Counted from the first letter of the stretch, positions 9,606 through 21,518 are shown. The stretch: 64,000 nucleotides of DNA from Candidatus Saccharicenans sp. (GCA_030017715.1 JASEIU010000002.1:360915-424914); one strand, 5' to 3'. The notes: generated by a model from the sequence alone, not told the origin. A program made the numbers and translations.

Positions 9606-10664
9606 TTGTTCGTTGACCAGGTCCGTGTGATTCTGATTGCCGGAAAGGGCGGGGACGGCTGCGTCAGCTTTCGGCGGGAATACCGGGTTCCGAAGGGCGG
9701 CCCGGACGGCGGCCGCGGGGGAGACGGCGGAAGCGTTTACCTGGTGAGCGACTCCAACCTCAATAGCCTTTCCTATTTCAGGTATCATCCGATTAACAGG
9801 GCCAGAAAGGGGGCCCCGGGCCAGGGTTCTAATAAACAAGGCAAGAGAGGGCGGGACCTGTATCTAAAAGTTCCGGTGGGGACAATGGTTCGGGATGCCG
9901 CCAGCGGAAAGGTACTCCACGACTTCTTAAAGCCGGGAGAGATATTTCTGGCGGCCAGGGGCGGCCGGGGCGGTCGGGGGAACGCTTCCTTCGCCACCTC
10001 CACCCATCAGGTGCCCAGGGAATTCGAAAAAGGAAAGCCGGGAGAAGAGAAAGAACTGATCCTGGAGTTGAAATTGATAGCCGACGTGGGGCTGGTGGGC
10101 TTTCCCAACACCGGCAAATCCACCCTGATTTCCAGGATTTCCGCGGCCCGGCCGGAGATAGCCGATTATCCCTTTACCACTCTGACCCCCAAGCTGGGAG
10201 TGGTGGATGTGGACCAGGAGAGGAGTTTCGTGGTAGCCGACATACCGGGTTTGATTGAGGGAGCTCATCAGGGGCATGGACTTGGCATCCAGTTTTTAAG
10301 GCATGTCGAAAGAACCAGAATACTGGTGCATCTGGTCGATGTTTCCCCGTTAAGCGGTCGCGACCCGGTTAAAGATTACCGCATCATTCAGGCTGAGCTT
10401 GAGGCCTTCAACCCGGAATTGGCTCAGAGAAAACAGGTGATTGTGGCCAATAAGATCGACCTGCTGGCTGAAGACAGGAAAAGGCTCCAGGCAGTCAGAC
10501 GGCTGGCGGCCAGGGAGAAGAAACCGTTTCTGGCTATTTCCGCCCTGACAGGCGAAGGTTTAAGAGAACTGGTCGGTTTGCTGGCCGCCCTTCTGGCGGA
10601 AACGAAGTCTGAGCCCTGCCCGGAGAAAATAACTGAGGAAGAAGTAAAGAGGCCCAGGCGATGA
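9606..10664 (+). CDS. obgE: Obg family GTPase
   Basis: Gly-rich OBG domain; [40 protein letters not shown]. Confidence 0.97.
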   Translation: MFVDQVRVILIAGKGGDGCVSFRREYRVPKGGPDGGRGGDGGSVYLVSDSNLNSLSYFRYHPINRARKGAPGQGSNKQGKRGRDLYLKVPVGTMVRDAASGKVLHDFLKPGEIFLAARGGRGGRGNASFATSTHQVPREFEKGKPGEEKELILELKLIADVGLVGFPNTGKSTLISRISAARPEIADYPFTTLTPKLGVVDVDQERSFVVADIPGLIEGAHQGHGLGIQFLRHVERTRILVHLVDVSPLSGRDPVKDYRIIQAELEAFNPELAQRKQVIVANKIDLLAEDRKRLQAVRRLAAREKKPFLAISALTGEGLRELVGLLAALLAETKSEPCPEKITEEEVKRPRR

Positions 10665-11311
10665 GTTTGACCGGTCTGTTCGGCGGAACTTTTAATCCCG
10701 TCCACCTCGGGCACCTGAAAGTTGCGGAAGAGGTCATCAGGCGGTTTCCTCTGGACCGGATTCTGTTCATCCCGTCTTATATCCCTCCGCACAAAAGCCC
10801 GGGAGAGGTGGTCCCGGTCAGGCATCGTCTGAAAATGTTAGCAATCGCCTGCCAGGCTCACCCGTCTTTTGAGGTTTCAGAGGTTGAGGCCCGTCGCCCC
10901 GGGCCCTCGTACTCCATAGTTACTCTGAGAAGATTAAAGCGCGCCAGGCCTGAAGACCGGTTTTTTTTCATCGTCGGGTCGGACGCTTTCCTGGAGATTG
11001 AAACCTGGAAAGATTATGAGCGGCTCCTGACAGAATGTTCATTTATTGTTGTCAGCCGACCCGGATTCGGGATAAAATTGGTGGAGAAAGTGATAGCCAG
11101 AATCAATCTGACCGCCTTACCGATCCCGGGCCGCCGAACTGCCATCAAATCCGAGAACCTGAAGCCGGGCAGCCTCTTTCTGCTGGAGGTCAGGACGCCG
11201 GATATCTCGTCCACCGAGGTCAGGAGGCGGATTAAGGCCGGGTTGCCCGTTACCGGCCTGGTACCGCCGGGAGTGGAGCAATACATGGCAAAACATAAAC
11301 TTTATAGCTGA
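10661..11311 (+). CDS. nadD: nicotinate-nucleotide adenylyltransferase
   Basis: [36 protein letters not shown]. Confidence 0.95.
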   Translation: MSLTGLFGGTFNPVHLGHLKVAEEVIRRFPLDRILFIPSYIPPHKSPGEVVPVRHRLKMLAIACQAHPSFEVSEVEARRPGPSYSIVTLRRLKRARPEDRFFFIVGSDAFLEIETWKDYERLLTECSFIVVSRPGFGIKLVEKVIARINLTALPIPGRRTAIKSENLKPGSLFLLEVRTPDISSTEVRRRIKAGLPVTGLVPPGVEQYMAKHKLYS

Positions 11312-11318
11312 GGAGAAA

Positions 11319-11696
11319 ATGGCCGACAAGCAAGAGAAACCGAAAAAATTCAGCAAAAGAAGTCTGCCCGCTGAAGTTCGAAAATCGATCAAGGCCGCGC
11401 TGGCCAAAAAAGCCGAAGAGCTGTGTGTGCTGGACCTCCGCGAGCTCACCAGCTTCACCGATTTTTTTGTCATCATGCACGGCAATTCATCCCGCCAGAA
11501 CGTGGCCATTTATGAGAGCATTGAGGAAGAGCTGGCCGGGGATAAAATTAAACCCTTCGGCATAGAAGGCCTGGAAACGGCCGAATGGATACTCCTGGAT
11601 TATGGCAGCTTTGTGGTTCATATTTTCTCCCGGAGAGCCCGGGATTTTTACGGGCTGGAGAAACTCTGGGCCGATGCCCCACGGCTGGATTACTGA
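11319..11696 (+). CDS. rsfS: ribosomal silencing factor RsfS
   Basis: LDLRELTSFTDFFVIMHGNSSRQ...EGLETAEWILLDYGSFVVHIFSRRARDFYGLEKLWADAP. Confidence 0.95.
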   Translation: MADKQEKPKKFSKRSLPAEVRKSIKAALAKKAEELCVLDLRELTSFTDFFVIMHGNSSRQNVAIYESIEEELAGDKIKPFGIEGLETAEWILLDYGSFVVHIFSRRARDFYGLEKLWADAPRLDY

Positions 11697-11764
11697 ATCT
11701 GAAAAATTCCAAAAAAATCTCTTGACTTTTTTGCCGTAATCCATTTAATTAAATCCCGTTTCTG

Positions 11765-12232
11765 ATGGAACTGGTTTTTTTATGGCCTGGAAAAACTAAG
11801 AATCGACACCTGCGGGCGTTACAGGAGGAATTTCTGTCCAGACTGCAGTTTTTCTGCCGGGCCCGGATAGTGGAAACGGCCGAGGCCAGGGGGGTCAGAG
11901 AAAACCAGCCCGGCCGGGTTCTGGAGGCGGAAGCCAGGGGGCTTGAAAAACATCTCCAGGATGGCTATATTATCTGCCTTTCAGATAAAGGAAAAATGAT
12001 GACTTCGGAAGAACTGGCTGGATTGCTGGAGAAGCAGGCCATGTTTTCTGCCAGGAAAATCGTATTCCTGGTCGGAGGCTTTCTGGGACTGTCTCCCGAC
12101 CTCCTTAAGAGAGCCGACCTGCAGTTATCGTTATCCAGGCTGACTTTTTCGCACGAACTGGCCAGAGTGGTTCTGCTGGAGCAGGTCTACCGGGCCATGA
12201 ACCTGATTAAGGGATATTCTTATCCAAAATGA
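11765..12232 (+). CDS. rlmH: 23S rRNA (pseudouridine1915-N3)-methyltransferase
   Basis: IICLSDKGKMMTSEELAGLLEKQ, VFLVGGFLGLS, LSLSRLTFSHELARVVLLEQVYRA. Confidence 0.92.
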   Translation: MELVFLWPGKTKNRHLRALQEEFLSRLQFFCRARIVETAEARGVRENQPGRVLEAEARGLEKHLQDGYIICLSDKGKMMTSEELAGLLEKQAMFSARKIVFLVGGFLGLSPDLLKRADLQLSLSRLTFSHELARVVLLEQVYRAMNLIKGYSYPK

Positions 12233-12243
12233 GAGGGGGTTAA

Positions 12244-12621
12244 ATGCCGGCTAAAGCCAAACTGAGCAAGAAAGAGAAAGAAGAACTCAAAAAATTACTG
12301 CTGGAAAAAAAGAACAGCATCGTCAAAAAGCTGAGCCAGTATTACAATGACAGCAAGGAAATCGAAACTGACGAAGCTCTGGACCTGGTGGACAAAGCCG
12401 AAACTTCTTATACCAAGGAGTTCTTGCTGGGGCTGACCGACAGCGAACGGGAACAGCTGTCTCTGATTGACCAGGCGCTGGAGAGACTTCAGAAAAGTGA
12501 ATTCGGTTTGTGCCTGGTCTGCCATAAAGAAATCAGCAAAAAGAGATTGAAAATCATTCCCTGGGCTCCGTATTGCATTGAGTGTCAGGAAAAGAAAGAG
12601 GGCGAGTCAAAGGAGCGGTGA
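12244..12621 (+). CDS. TraR/DksA family C4 zinc-finger protein
   Basis: GLCLVCHKEISKKRLKIIPWAPYCIECQEK. Confidence 0.88.
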   Translation: MPAKAKLSKKEKEELKKLLLEKKNSIVKKLSQYYNDSKEIETDEALDLVDKAETSYTKEFLLGLTDSEREQLSLIDQALERLQKSEFGLCLVCHKEISKKRLKIIPWAPYCIECQEKKEGESKER

Positions 12622-13358
12622 AACTGCGCTTCCGTCTGAGCCGGGCGTTTCACCCGGTGACCGTTACTGTCTTCCCTTCCTTCTGCCGGCTGTGCGGCCG
12701 GGCTCTGGATGATCCGGACGAAAAAATAATCTGCGCCCGCTGCCTGGAGACGGTAGAAATCCATCGCGGCCCCGTCTGTCCGGTCTGCGGCCGTTTTTAT
12801 CAGCAGGCGGCGGCTTCGGGTCAGCCCTGCGGCCAGTGCCTGGAACGGGCCCCTGAATTTTCCCGGCACCGCTCGCTCGGTCCCTATTCGGGTCGGCTGA
12901 AAGAGGTTATCCTGCTTTTCAAGTATAGAAGCTATGAAATTCTCAGCCGGCCGCTGTCGGCCATGGCCTTCCGGCATTTTGCCGGCGGCGACCTGTTTGA
13001 AGGCCTGGATTACATAGTGCCGGTTCCGCTTCACCGGAAAAGGGAAAAGCAACGCGGTTTCAACCAGGCTGAACTGCTGGGACGAGGGCTGTCCGACCTG
13101 AGCGGCCTGCCTTTGCTCTCGGGAGTTCTGGTTAAAATCAGAAATACCCCGCCCCAGGTTTCACTGGAGGCGGCCGAAAGGGAAACGAACCTCCGGAAGG
13201 CCTTCATGGTAAAAAAGGCCGGGAAGATCGCCGGCCGGAGGGTCTTGCTGGTTGATGACGTTTTCACCACCGGCTCGACCCTGAGAGAATGCGCCGCCAG
13301 GCTCCGAGCGGCGGGAGCCATAGAAATCCGGGCACTGACCCTGGCCAGGGCAGCTTAA
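12618..13358 (+). CDS. ComF family phosphoribosyltransferase
   Basis: N-terminal Cys-rich domain (CRLCGRAL, CARC, CPVCGRFY) and VLLVDDVFTTGSTLRECAARL; GTG start overlaps the upstream stop, RBS aaaggag. Confidence 0.9.
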   Translation: MKLRFRLSRAFHPVTVTVFPSFCRLCGRALDDPDEKIICARCLETVEIHRGPVCPVCGRFYQQAAASGQPCGQCLERAPEFSRHRSLGPYSGRLKEVILLFKYRSYEILSRPLSAMAFRHFAGGDLFEGLDYIVPVPLHRKREKQRGFNQAELLGRGLSDLSGLPLLSGVLVKIRNTPPQVSLEAAERETNLRKAFMVKKAGKIAGRRVLLVDDVFTTGSTLRECAARLRAAGAIEIRALTLARAA

Positions 13359-13366
13359 AATAAAAA

Positions 13367-13388
13367 GCCCCCGTCAGGAGACGGGGGC
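13367..13388 (-). terminator. intrinsic terminator (for the minus-strand hsp20 transcript)
   Basis: Perfect 9-bp stem GCCCCCGTC-AGGA-GACGGGGGC; on the minus strand followed by TTTTTATTTTAA. Confidence 0.8.
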
Positions 13389-13403
13389 GGGACTGGCGAC
13401 CTG

Positions 13404-13889
13404 TTATTTAGTGTTTTTTTCGCCGGATTTTTCGGCTGTCTGAGGCTTTACTATTTTGACCTTGCGGGGTTTGACTTCGGCTTTCTTGGGCATATGGACC
13501 TTGAGCAGTCCGTTTTCATACTCGGCGCTGATCTTCTCCTGGTCAACGTAGTTCGGCAGGCTGAAGGACCGGTAGAAGGAGCCGTAGGCCCGCTCGATTC
13601 GGTGGTAATTCTCTTCCCTGGTCTCCTTTTCGAATTTTCTTTCACCCCGCAGGCTCAGGGTGTTATCCTCAACCTTGATCTCAACGTCTTTTTCCTCGAC
13701 GCCCGGAAGCTCGGCCGTCAGAACCAGCTCGTTCTCGGTTTCGTAGATATCGACAGCCGGAGACCAGGTGCTCTGGATGATGTCCGAGTCTTCGAACTTG
13801 GGGGAAGAAACCAGGTCCTCAAACAGCCGATTCATCCTGTCGCGCAAAACCATGATGTCCCTGAAAGGATCCCATTTAGTGATGGCCAC
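13404..13889 (-). CDS. Hsp20/alpha-crystallin small heat shock protein
   Basis: WSPAVDIYETENELVLTAELPGVEEKDVEIKVEDNTLSLRGERKFE; GTG start behind AGGAGGT. Confidence 0.95.
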   Translation of the reverse strand: MAITKWDPFRDIMVLRDRMNRLFEDLVSSPKFEDSDIIQSTWSPAVDIYETENELVLTAELPGVEEKDVEIKVEDNTLSLRGERKFEKETREENYHRIERAYGSFYRSFSLPNYVDQEKISAEYENGLLKVHMPKKAEVKPRKVKIVKPQTAEKSGEKNTK

Positions 13890-13925
13890 GATATCACCTC
13901 CTATCAAAATATTTAGTGCATTATT

Positions 13926-13954
13926 AATATATATGTTGAGTATGTTTTTGTCAA
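13926..13954 (-). promoter_or_regulatory. sigma70-type promoter of hsp20
   Basis: Minus strand TTGACA (13954-13949), 17 nt, TATATT (13931-13926). Confidence 0.65.
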
Positions 13955-13971
13955 GTCTTTTTTAAAAAAAT

Positions 13972-14649
13972 TTATTTTCCCCTTATCAGGATGGTGGATT
14001 CACCCCTGAATCTGTCTTCTGTCACGGCTTCGCCCAGGGTTTCCAGAGTCCCCCGGACAAACTCTTCGTGGAGCTTGGTCAATTCTCTGGCCAGTACGGC
14101 TTCTCTTGGTCCCAGAACATCCTTCGCGACCTCAAGGAATTGTTTCAGCTTGCGCATCGGTAGAAAAAAGACCAGGGTCCCTTCCACCTCTCGTAACTTT
14201 GCCAGAAAATTCTTAAGGCTCCCTCTTTTGGGTGGGGGGAAACCGGCAAAAACGACCCGATGGGTGGGTAGGCCAGAGGCCGATAGGGCGGCGGTCAGGG
14301 CGCTCGGGCCAGGTATTGGGATTACGTTTATGTTTCTTCTGATGGCTTCTCTTATCAACGGGAATCCGGGGTCGGAAACCCCGGGTGTGCCGGCGTCGGA
14401 CACCAGGGCCACATCCCGTCCTGCTTCCAACCAGGACAGGATTTCAGGAAGCCTCTGATTTTCCCGGGGATGGAAATATGAGATTAGACGTTTCTTGAGG
14501 CCGTAGGCATTGAGGAGTTTTAACGTCTGTCGGGTATCTTCGCAGGCAATGATTTCGACTTCCTTCAGAATTCTCAGGGCCCGAAGGGTAATGTCTTCCA
14601 GATTGCCAATGGGAGTGCCGACCACATAAAGAGAGCCTTTCTGCTTCAT
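13972..14649 (-). CDS. rsmI: 16S rRNA (cytidine1402-2'-O)-methyltransferase
   Basis: GSLYVVGTPIGNLEDITLRALRILKEVEIIACEDTRQT, ALVSDAGTPGVSDPG. Confidence 0.96.
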   Translation of the reverse strand: MKQKGSLYVVGTPIGNLEDITLRALRILKEVEIIACEDTRQTLKLLNAYGLKKRLISYFHPRENQRLPEILSWLEAGRDVALVSDAGTPGVSDPGFPLIREAIRRNINVIPIPGPSALTAALSASGLPTHRVVFAGFPPPKRGSLKNFLAKLREVEGTLVFFLPMRKLKQFLEVAKDVLGPREAVLARELTKLHEEFVRGTLETLGEAVTEDRFRGESTILIRGK

Positions 14650-14692
14650 TTTTTATGTCCGCTTTCAGCTGGCTCGCGGGCCGGCCGCCTGT

Positions 14693-15505
14693 CTATTTAT
14701 CCCAATCATATGGATAAAGAAAATCGTGACCGACCGTCCGGGCGGAGATCTTGGCGACAGGCGGCATTTTTCTCTTGAACTCGGACTTCTTGATCATCTC
14801 CACGATCCGCCAGACCTTTTTCCGCTCAAATCCGGCCTTAATTATCTCTTCGGGCTTCCGGCGGCGGTCGACCAGGAGATAAAGTATCCGGTCCAGCTCC
14901 TCGTAGGTCAGGCCAATTTCTCCCTCGTCGGTCTGTCCCGGCCACAATCCGGCGGTCGGCTTCTTGGCCAGTATTTCTTCCGGGATTTTGAGCTGACGGC
15001 CGAGCTCCCGGACCTGGGTCTTGTAAAGGTCGCCCATGGGATTAATGCCGCAGGCCATATCGCCGTGTATCGTTCCGTAGCCTATGAGCAATTCGGTTTT
15101 GTTGCTGGTTCCCAGGATCAGGGCCTTCTCCCGGGCTGAAAAATCGTAGAGAATGGACATCCTTTCCCTGGCCATCTTGTTTCCCTTGAGGACCGGGTTA
15201 TCGGTTGGATAAGCGGCAAAATAGGTGTCAATCTGGGGAGAGATATCTATTTCTCTGGATTTAACCTTCAGCAGGCCCGCCACCATTCGGGCCTGGCTCA
15301 CCCCTTCTTTATCCAGGTCGCCGTAAGGCATGATGAGCGTCAGCACTTTTTCAGGCTTAAGGGCCATGACCGCCAGGTAGGCGCAGACTGTCGAGTCCAG
15401 ACCACCGGAGAGTCCGAGGATGACCTGGTGGAAGCCGGCCTTTCTGGTTTCTTCCCTTATAAAACCGGTTAAGGCTTTAATGGCCAGAGAAACGTTAATC
15501 TTCAT
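14693..15505 (-). CDS. nadE: NAD+ synthetase, synthetase (ammonia-dependent) domain
   Basis: VILGLSGGLDSTVCAYLA P-loop, LGTSNKTELLIGYGTIHGDMACGINPMGDLYKTQVRELGR. Confidence 0.95.
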   Translation of the reverse strand: MKINVSLAIKALTGFIREETRKAGFHQVILGLSGGLDSTVCAYLAVMALKPEKVLTLIMPYGDLDKEGVSQARMVAGLLKVKSREIDISPQIDTYFAAYPTDNPVLKGNKMARERMSILYDFSAREKALILGTSNKTELLIGYGTIHGDMACGINPMGDLYKTQVRELGRQLKIPEEILAKKPTAGLWPGQTDEGEIGLTYEELDRILYLLVDRRRKPEEIIKAGFERKKVWRIVEMIKKSEFKRKMPPVAKISARTVGHDFLYPYDWDK

Positions 15506-16358
15506 GGCTATCTCTTATTATTTTCTCCAGAGACTGCCAGATAACTTCAGGCCGCTCGTCGCGCCTGAAAGGCCAGCTTTTTCTGGCCCGGGTGATTTCT
15601 GCCAGTTCAACTTCCAGCACCGCGAAATCTTCTTCCAGGTAGGGCAGCCGGGCTATCAGTTTACCGAAGGGATTATAGATGAAGGAGCCGCCGGCAAAGA
15701 CTGCTCCGTCTTCGTAGCCCACCCGGTTGTTGTAGACAACCACGGCGCTGGAGAAAAAGGATACCGACTCGCCCATCAATTCCCACATCCGGCTGGTCTC
15801 GAATCCCTGGGCCTGAGGGTCATCTATTCCCCGTCCCGGGGCGGCTGAGATGGTAATTATCATTCCGGCTCCGCCGGCAAAATGACAGTAGCTCGAGCCA
15901 TAATGCAGAAAATCCCGGCAGACCAGTAATCCGGTCTTGACCCGCCCGGTGTTAAAGGGCCTGAACTGTCGGCCGGCGGCAAAGAACCGGCCCTCCTCAA
16001 ACATGCCGGAAGTCGGCAGGAACACTTTCCGGTGGATATGGAGAATACGCCCGCGGGAGAGATAGGCGGCCGAGTTGTAAACCAGGCCCGGGTCGTCAGT
16101 CGCCTCTTCCACGAAACCGAAAACCAGGTCTATCCTCCGGGAAGCCTCGAGTAGTTTCTTGAAGACCGACGATTTCCTCGGGTTGATGGCGATTTCGACC
16201 GCCAGGTCTTTAAGGTTATAGCCGGTCAGGCTGAGCTCGGGGAACACGATCAGGTCTGCCTTTCTGGACACGGCTTTCCTGATATAGTCCAGATGAAGCT
16301 TGAGGTTTCGTTCCGCGTTGCCGAGAATTGGTGAAATCTGGGCCAGAGCAATTTTCAT
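15495..16358 (-). CDS. nitrilase-superfamily glutaminase (probable amidase half of a split NAD synthetase)
   Basis: MKIALAQISPILGNAERNL..., FPELSLTGYNLKDL (Glu), HRKVFLP (Lys), LLVCRDFLHY (Cys); overlaps nadE by 11 bp. The track ORF start (16664) extends into a repeat and is not used. Confidence 0.88.
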   Translation of the reverse strand: MKIALAQISPILGNAERNLKLHLDYIRKAVSRKADLIVFPELSLTGYNLKDLAVEIAINPRKSSVFKKLLEASRRIDLVFGFVEEATDDPGLVYNSAAYLSRGRILHIHRKVFLPTSGMFEEGRFFAAGRQFRPFNTGRVKTGLLVCRDFLHYGSSYCHFAGGAGMIITISAAPGRGIDDPQAQGFETSRMWELMGESVSFFSSAVVVYNNRVGYEDGAVFAGGSFIYNPFGKLIARLPYLEEDFAVLEVELAEITRARKSWPFRRDERPEVIWQSLEKIIRDSHED

Positions 16359-16404
16359 AAGTTGAAAATAGCACAAATCAGGATGTTCTGTCCAATCCGG
16401 GGGA

Positions 16405-16508
16405 GAGGGTCCTGTCGCGGCGCGCCCCCTCCCGTCCTCGCTCCACCCATCCCCCCGTGGGGAACCCCTTCCGCTGCGGGCGGTTCGGAGACACGCCGCG
16501 CCACCCTC
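16405..16508. repeat. interspersed palindromic (MITE/REP-like) element, copy B
   Basis: 104 bp with imperfect terminal inverted repeats GAGGGT..CGCGGCG / CGCCGCG..ACCCTC; about 2 mismatches to 25775-25878 by eye. Confidence 0.85.
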
Positions 16509-16771
16509 TGAAAAAGCCTGGCTTGCCGATTCCTGATTGGCCCGGGTTAGAAAAAACGTCATGCGGGGCTGTGTGGCGCTCGGGACATCGCATTCTCGCC
16601 GGTTCAATGGTGGCTGAAATTGTAAAGGGGGGCCTGTCGCGGCGTGCCACCCTCCGTCTATCACAACGGCAAATTATTGCCACAGGGGCGCTTACACAAA
16701 AAAAGGACAGGGGTTGAAAAATCGGTGGTGATTATATAAATTAGTAAAAGAATTCTATAAAGGGCCTGATT

Positions 16772-18229
16772 GTGAGTTCAATAAACCATATTGGCGTTTT
16801 CCTGAAGGAAATCTTTTTCGGCAACCGGACAGGCCGTCTGTCATTCAAGCGTCAGGAAGTAGAAAAACATTTTTTCTTTGTCAAGGGAAAGCCAATCAAG
16901 GTCATGACCAACGTCAGGTCCGAAAGACTGGGCGAAATCCTTTTCAAGCTTCAGAAGATACAGGCCCAGACATTCAACAACATAGAAGATTTCATCCAGG
17001 TCAACCAGCCTCTGGGAGAATCGCTGAAACGGGGCGGAGTCATCAAGGAAAGTGACCTCAGGGAGGCCCTGAGCTTCCAGATCCGCGAAGCCCTGCTGGG
17101 AATCTTTTCCTATTTTGACGGCGAGCTAAACTTTCAGGAGAAGGAGATCCCGCCCCTGGCTGAAGAAATGCCGGTAGTCGACATCCCCTTCGTCATCGAT
17201 TACGGGCTGCGGCGAATGAAGTACGATTCCAACCTGCAGAAGTATTTCTCCGGCCGCAAGGTGGTCCTGAAAAACATCCGCTATGCCTATTTCCTGACCG
17301 AGGAAGAAAAGACCCTGCTGGAGAGGTTTTCCACCGCCCAGGTTATAGACCGGATGGCTGTGCCGGCCCGGTTCAGCAACGAGAATTTTTTCCGCTGTCT
17401 GTACCTTTTTTACTGCCTGGACATGGTAGAAATTTCAACCGCCGACAGCAGTTATAAGAAAGACGATTACGCTTCCGAGAGCCGCAAAAAGCTGGAGCTG
17501 GACGAACTTGAAGCCCGGATTGAAGAGCTAAAGGAAATAAAATCCCAGCTCCGGACGCGGAATTACTACGAGTTGCTGGGCGTTTCAAGAGTAGCCAACG
17601 AGGAAGAAATAAAAAGAGCTTATTTCAACCTGGCCAGAAAGTACCATCCCGACCGGTTCAACGCCGCTCTGGCCGACCACAGCCTGGTCAATGAGGTTTT
17701 CAACGCTATCACTACTGCCTACCGGACGTTGAGCGAGCCCGACAAGAGAAAGCAGTATGACCAGCAGCTGATGGCCCCATCCCAGGAGACGGCCGACGAC
17801 CTGGCCAAAAAGGCTGAGATTAAGTACCGGCAGGGTCGGACCCTCTACAACCAGGGCATGTATGAAGAGGCGATCATATTTCTGGAAGAAGCTCTTCGCC
17901 TGAAAAAAGCCAAGGCGGATTATTATTTGCTCCTGGCCATGGCCGAATCCAAACTTCCGGCCTACAAGAAAAAAGCCGAGGAAGATTTCCTGCGGGCTAT
18001 TGAGATGGAGCCCTGGAACGCCGAAGGCTATGTCGGCTTGGGTTTGCTCTACCTGGGAGAGGGCTTGAAGGTCAGGGCCAAAAAACATCTGCTGAAGGCT
18101 CTGGAAATTGACCCTGACCACAATCAGGCCCGGGCGGCGCTGGAAGAGCTGGAAAAAGGTGAGAAAAAGACCGGCCTCAAGGGCCTGATGGGTCTGGATA
18201 TATCAAAACTCTTTAAGAAAAATAAATAG
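16772..18229 (+). CDS. DUF4388/PATAN-like domain - DnaJ (J) domain - TPR fusion protein
   Basis: N-term GNRTGRLSFKRQEVEKHFFFVKGKPIKV; RNYYELLGVSRVANEEEIKRAYFNLARKYHPDRF J-domain with HPD; C-terminal TPRs. GTG start. Confidence 0.85.
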   Translation: MSSINHIGVFLKEIFFGNRTGRLSFKRQEVEKHFFFVKGKPIKVMTNVRSERLGEILFKLQKIQAQTFNNIEDFIQVNQPLGESLKRGGVIKESDLREALSFQIREALLGIFSYFDGELNFQEKEIPPLAEEMPVVDIPFVIDYGLRRMKYDSNLQKYFSGRKVVLKNIRYAYFLTEEEKTLLERFSTAQVIDRMAVPARFSNENFFRCLYLFYCLDMVEISTADSSYKKDDYASESRKKLELDELEARIEELKEIKSQLRTRNYYELLGVSRVANEEEIKRAYFNLARKYHPDRFNAALADHSLVNEVFNAITTAYRTLSEPDKRKQYDQQLMAPSQETADDLAKKAEIKYRQGRTLYNQGMYEEAIIFLEEALRLKKAKADYYLLLAMAESKLPAYKKKAEEDFLRAIEMEPWNAEGYVGLGLLYLGEGLKVRAKKHLLKALEIDPDHNQARAALEELEKGEKKTGLKGLMGLDISKLFKKNK

Positions 18230-18230
18230 T

Positions 18231-20270
<2,040 letters not shown>

Positions 20271-20342
20271 TTAGGAGAAAAGACGGATGGTGTGAAGCGA
20301 AACTGAGTTAATCCGACGGCTGTGGAATTAAGCGGCTGCCGA

Positions 20343-21518
20343 TTATTTGCCCAGCCGGCGCTTGGTTTCTTCCATCAGCTGGTTGAACTTGGCGATGGCC
20401 GCCTCCTGCTGTTTTTTGAGCTTTTCGATTTCGGCCTGGATGGCGTCGATGTCGGCCTGGAATTCCTTCATCTTCTTCTTGTCCTTATCGGTCAGCTCGT
20501 CTTCGCTCTTGCCGCCGAACCGCTCATTGAATATCTTGGTCAGCTCCTCCAGTTCTTTGACCTTGTTCTGGATGGCCAGCACCGTTTCGTTGTACTTCAG
20601 CTCCTTGTTCATGGTAAAGAACAGGCCCTCGGCCATCTCCCTGGCTTTTTCGGAGTTGGGGTTGGGCAGAAAGGCAGCCTCCAGGGAGTAACGGACAGCT
20701 TCGTTAACCACCGACGGGTCGGTCTTGGCCTTGTTGGCCAGGATAACGGCAATGGAGAAAGCCACCTCCCCGGCCTTCTTCTTGCCATAAGCTTCTTTGA
20801 GCAGAGCCAGGGCTTCGTCGTTCTTTCCGGCCCTGTTCAGAAGCTGACCCAGGATTATGGCATCGTTGGGGTCCTTGGTCAGGTTGTAGATGGCCCGGTA
20901 GACTTTTTCCGCCTCGGCAAAATTTTTGGCGTCGGCGTAGGTCTTGCCCATCTTGCGGACTGAAGCCATTATGCTCTTATCTTTACTCAGGGAGTATGCG
21001 TTGAGATAGGCTTCGACCGCGGCCGCCGTGTCCTTTGATTTTTCGGCGGCGTTGCCCAGGATATAATATCCGGCCGCGGTTATTTTGTTCCATTTGTCGG
21101 GGTTAGCCCCCTCCTTGGATTTTTCGGTCCTGGCGATTTCGATCAGCTGGTTGCCATAGTTTCGGGCCTTATCCAGGTTCTGCCCCTGGTTGACATAGTT
21201 ATTGGCCAGAAAAACCATCAGCGAAACCCTGACCTCGGCATCCAGCCCGCCGGCAGAAAGAGCTTTCTCTCCGTAATTAAGAGATTCCTGAAGGCTCTTG
21301 CTCGGACACGGAATCAAACAGAGATAAGCGTAAGCATAATTTTCGTACTGCGAACCTTTGCCAGCGTACTGATTTATGAATTCTTTCAGCAACTTGACCT
21401 TCTCGCAGTTGTCCTGGACGGTCATAGCCTTGATGTAGGCTTCATCAGCCGGGTTCTGGGCCCAGACCGTTCCGGCCGCCAGCAGTATTAATAGTGAAAA
21501 CAGTAAAGTTTTTTTCAT
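20343..21518 (-). CDS. secreted TPR-repeat protein with C-terminal coiled coil
   Basis: Signal peptide MKKTLLFSLLILLAAGTVWAQ; TPR-like helical repeats; Lys/Glu-rich C-term. Confidence 0.75.
   Translation of the reverse strand: MKKTLLFSLLILLAAGTVWAQNPADEAYIKAMTVQDNCEKVKLLKEFINQYAGKGSQYENYAYAYLCLIPCPSKSLQESLNYGEKALSAGGLDAEVRVSLMVFLANNYVNQGQNLDKARNYGNQLIEIARTEKSKEGANPDKWNKITAAGYYILGNAAEKSKDTAAAVEAYLNAYSLSKDKSIMASVRKMGKTYADAKNFAEAEKVYRAIYNLTKDPNDAIILGQLLNRAGKNDEALALLKEAYGKKKAGEVAFSIAVILANKAKTDPSVVNEAVRYSLEAAFLPNPNSEKAREMAEGLFFTMNKELKYNETVLAIQNKVKELEELTKIFNERFGGKSEDELTDKDKKKMKEFQADIDAIQAEIEKLKKQQEAAIAKFNQLMEETKRRLGK

Noticed and set aside
15495-16664. Full-length 389-aa nitrilase ORF from the track
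   Set aside because: The first ~100 residues read through the palindromic repeat; the family N-terminus MKIALAQISP starts at 16358.
16378-16717. Small ORFs inside the repeat (16378-16683, 16457-16717; also 25785-26189, 25827-26066, 54924-55136) with similar peptides such as SPNRPQRKGFP or NPFRCGRFGDTPRHP
   Set aside because: The similarity comes from the DNA repeat being read in several frames and both strands; no RBS or consistent frame, so not genes.
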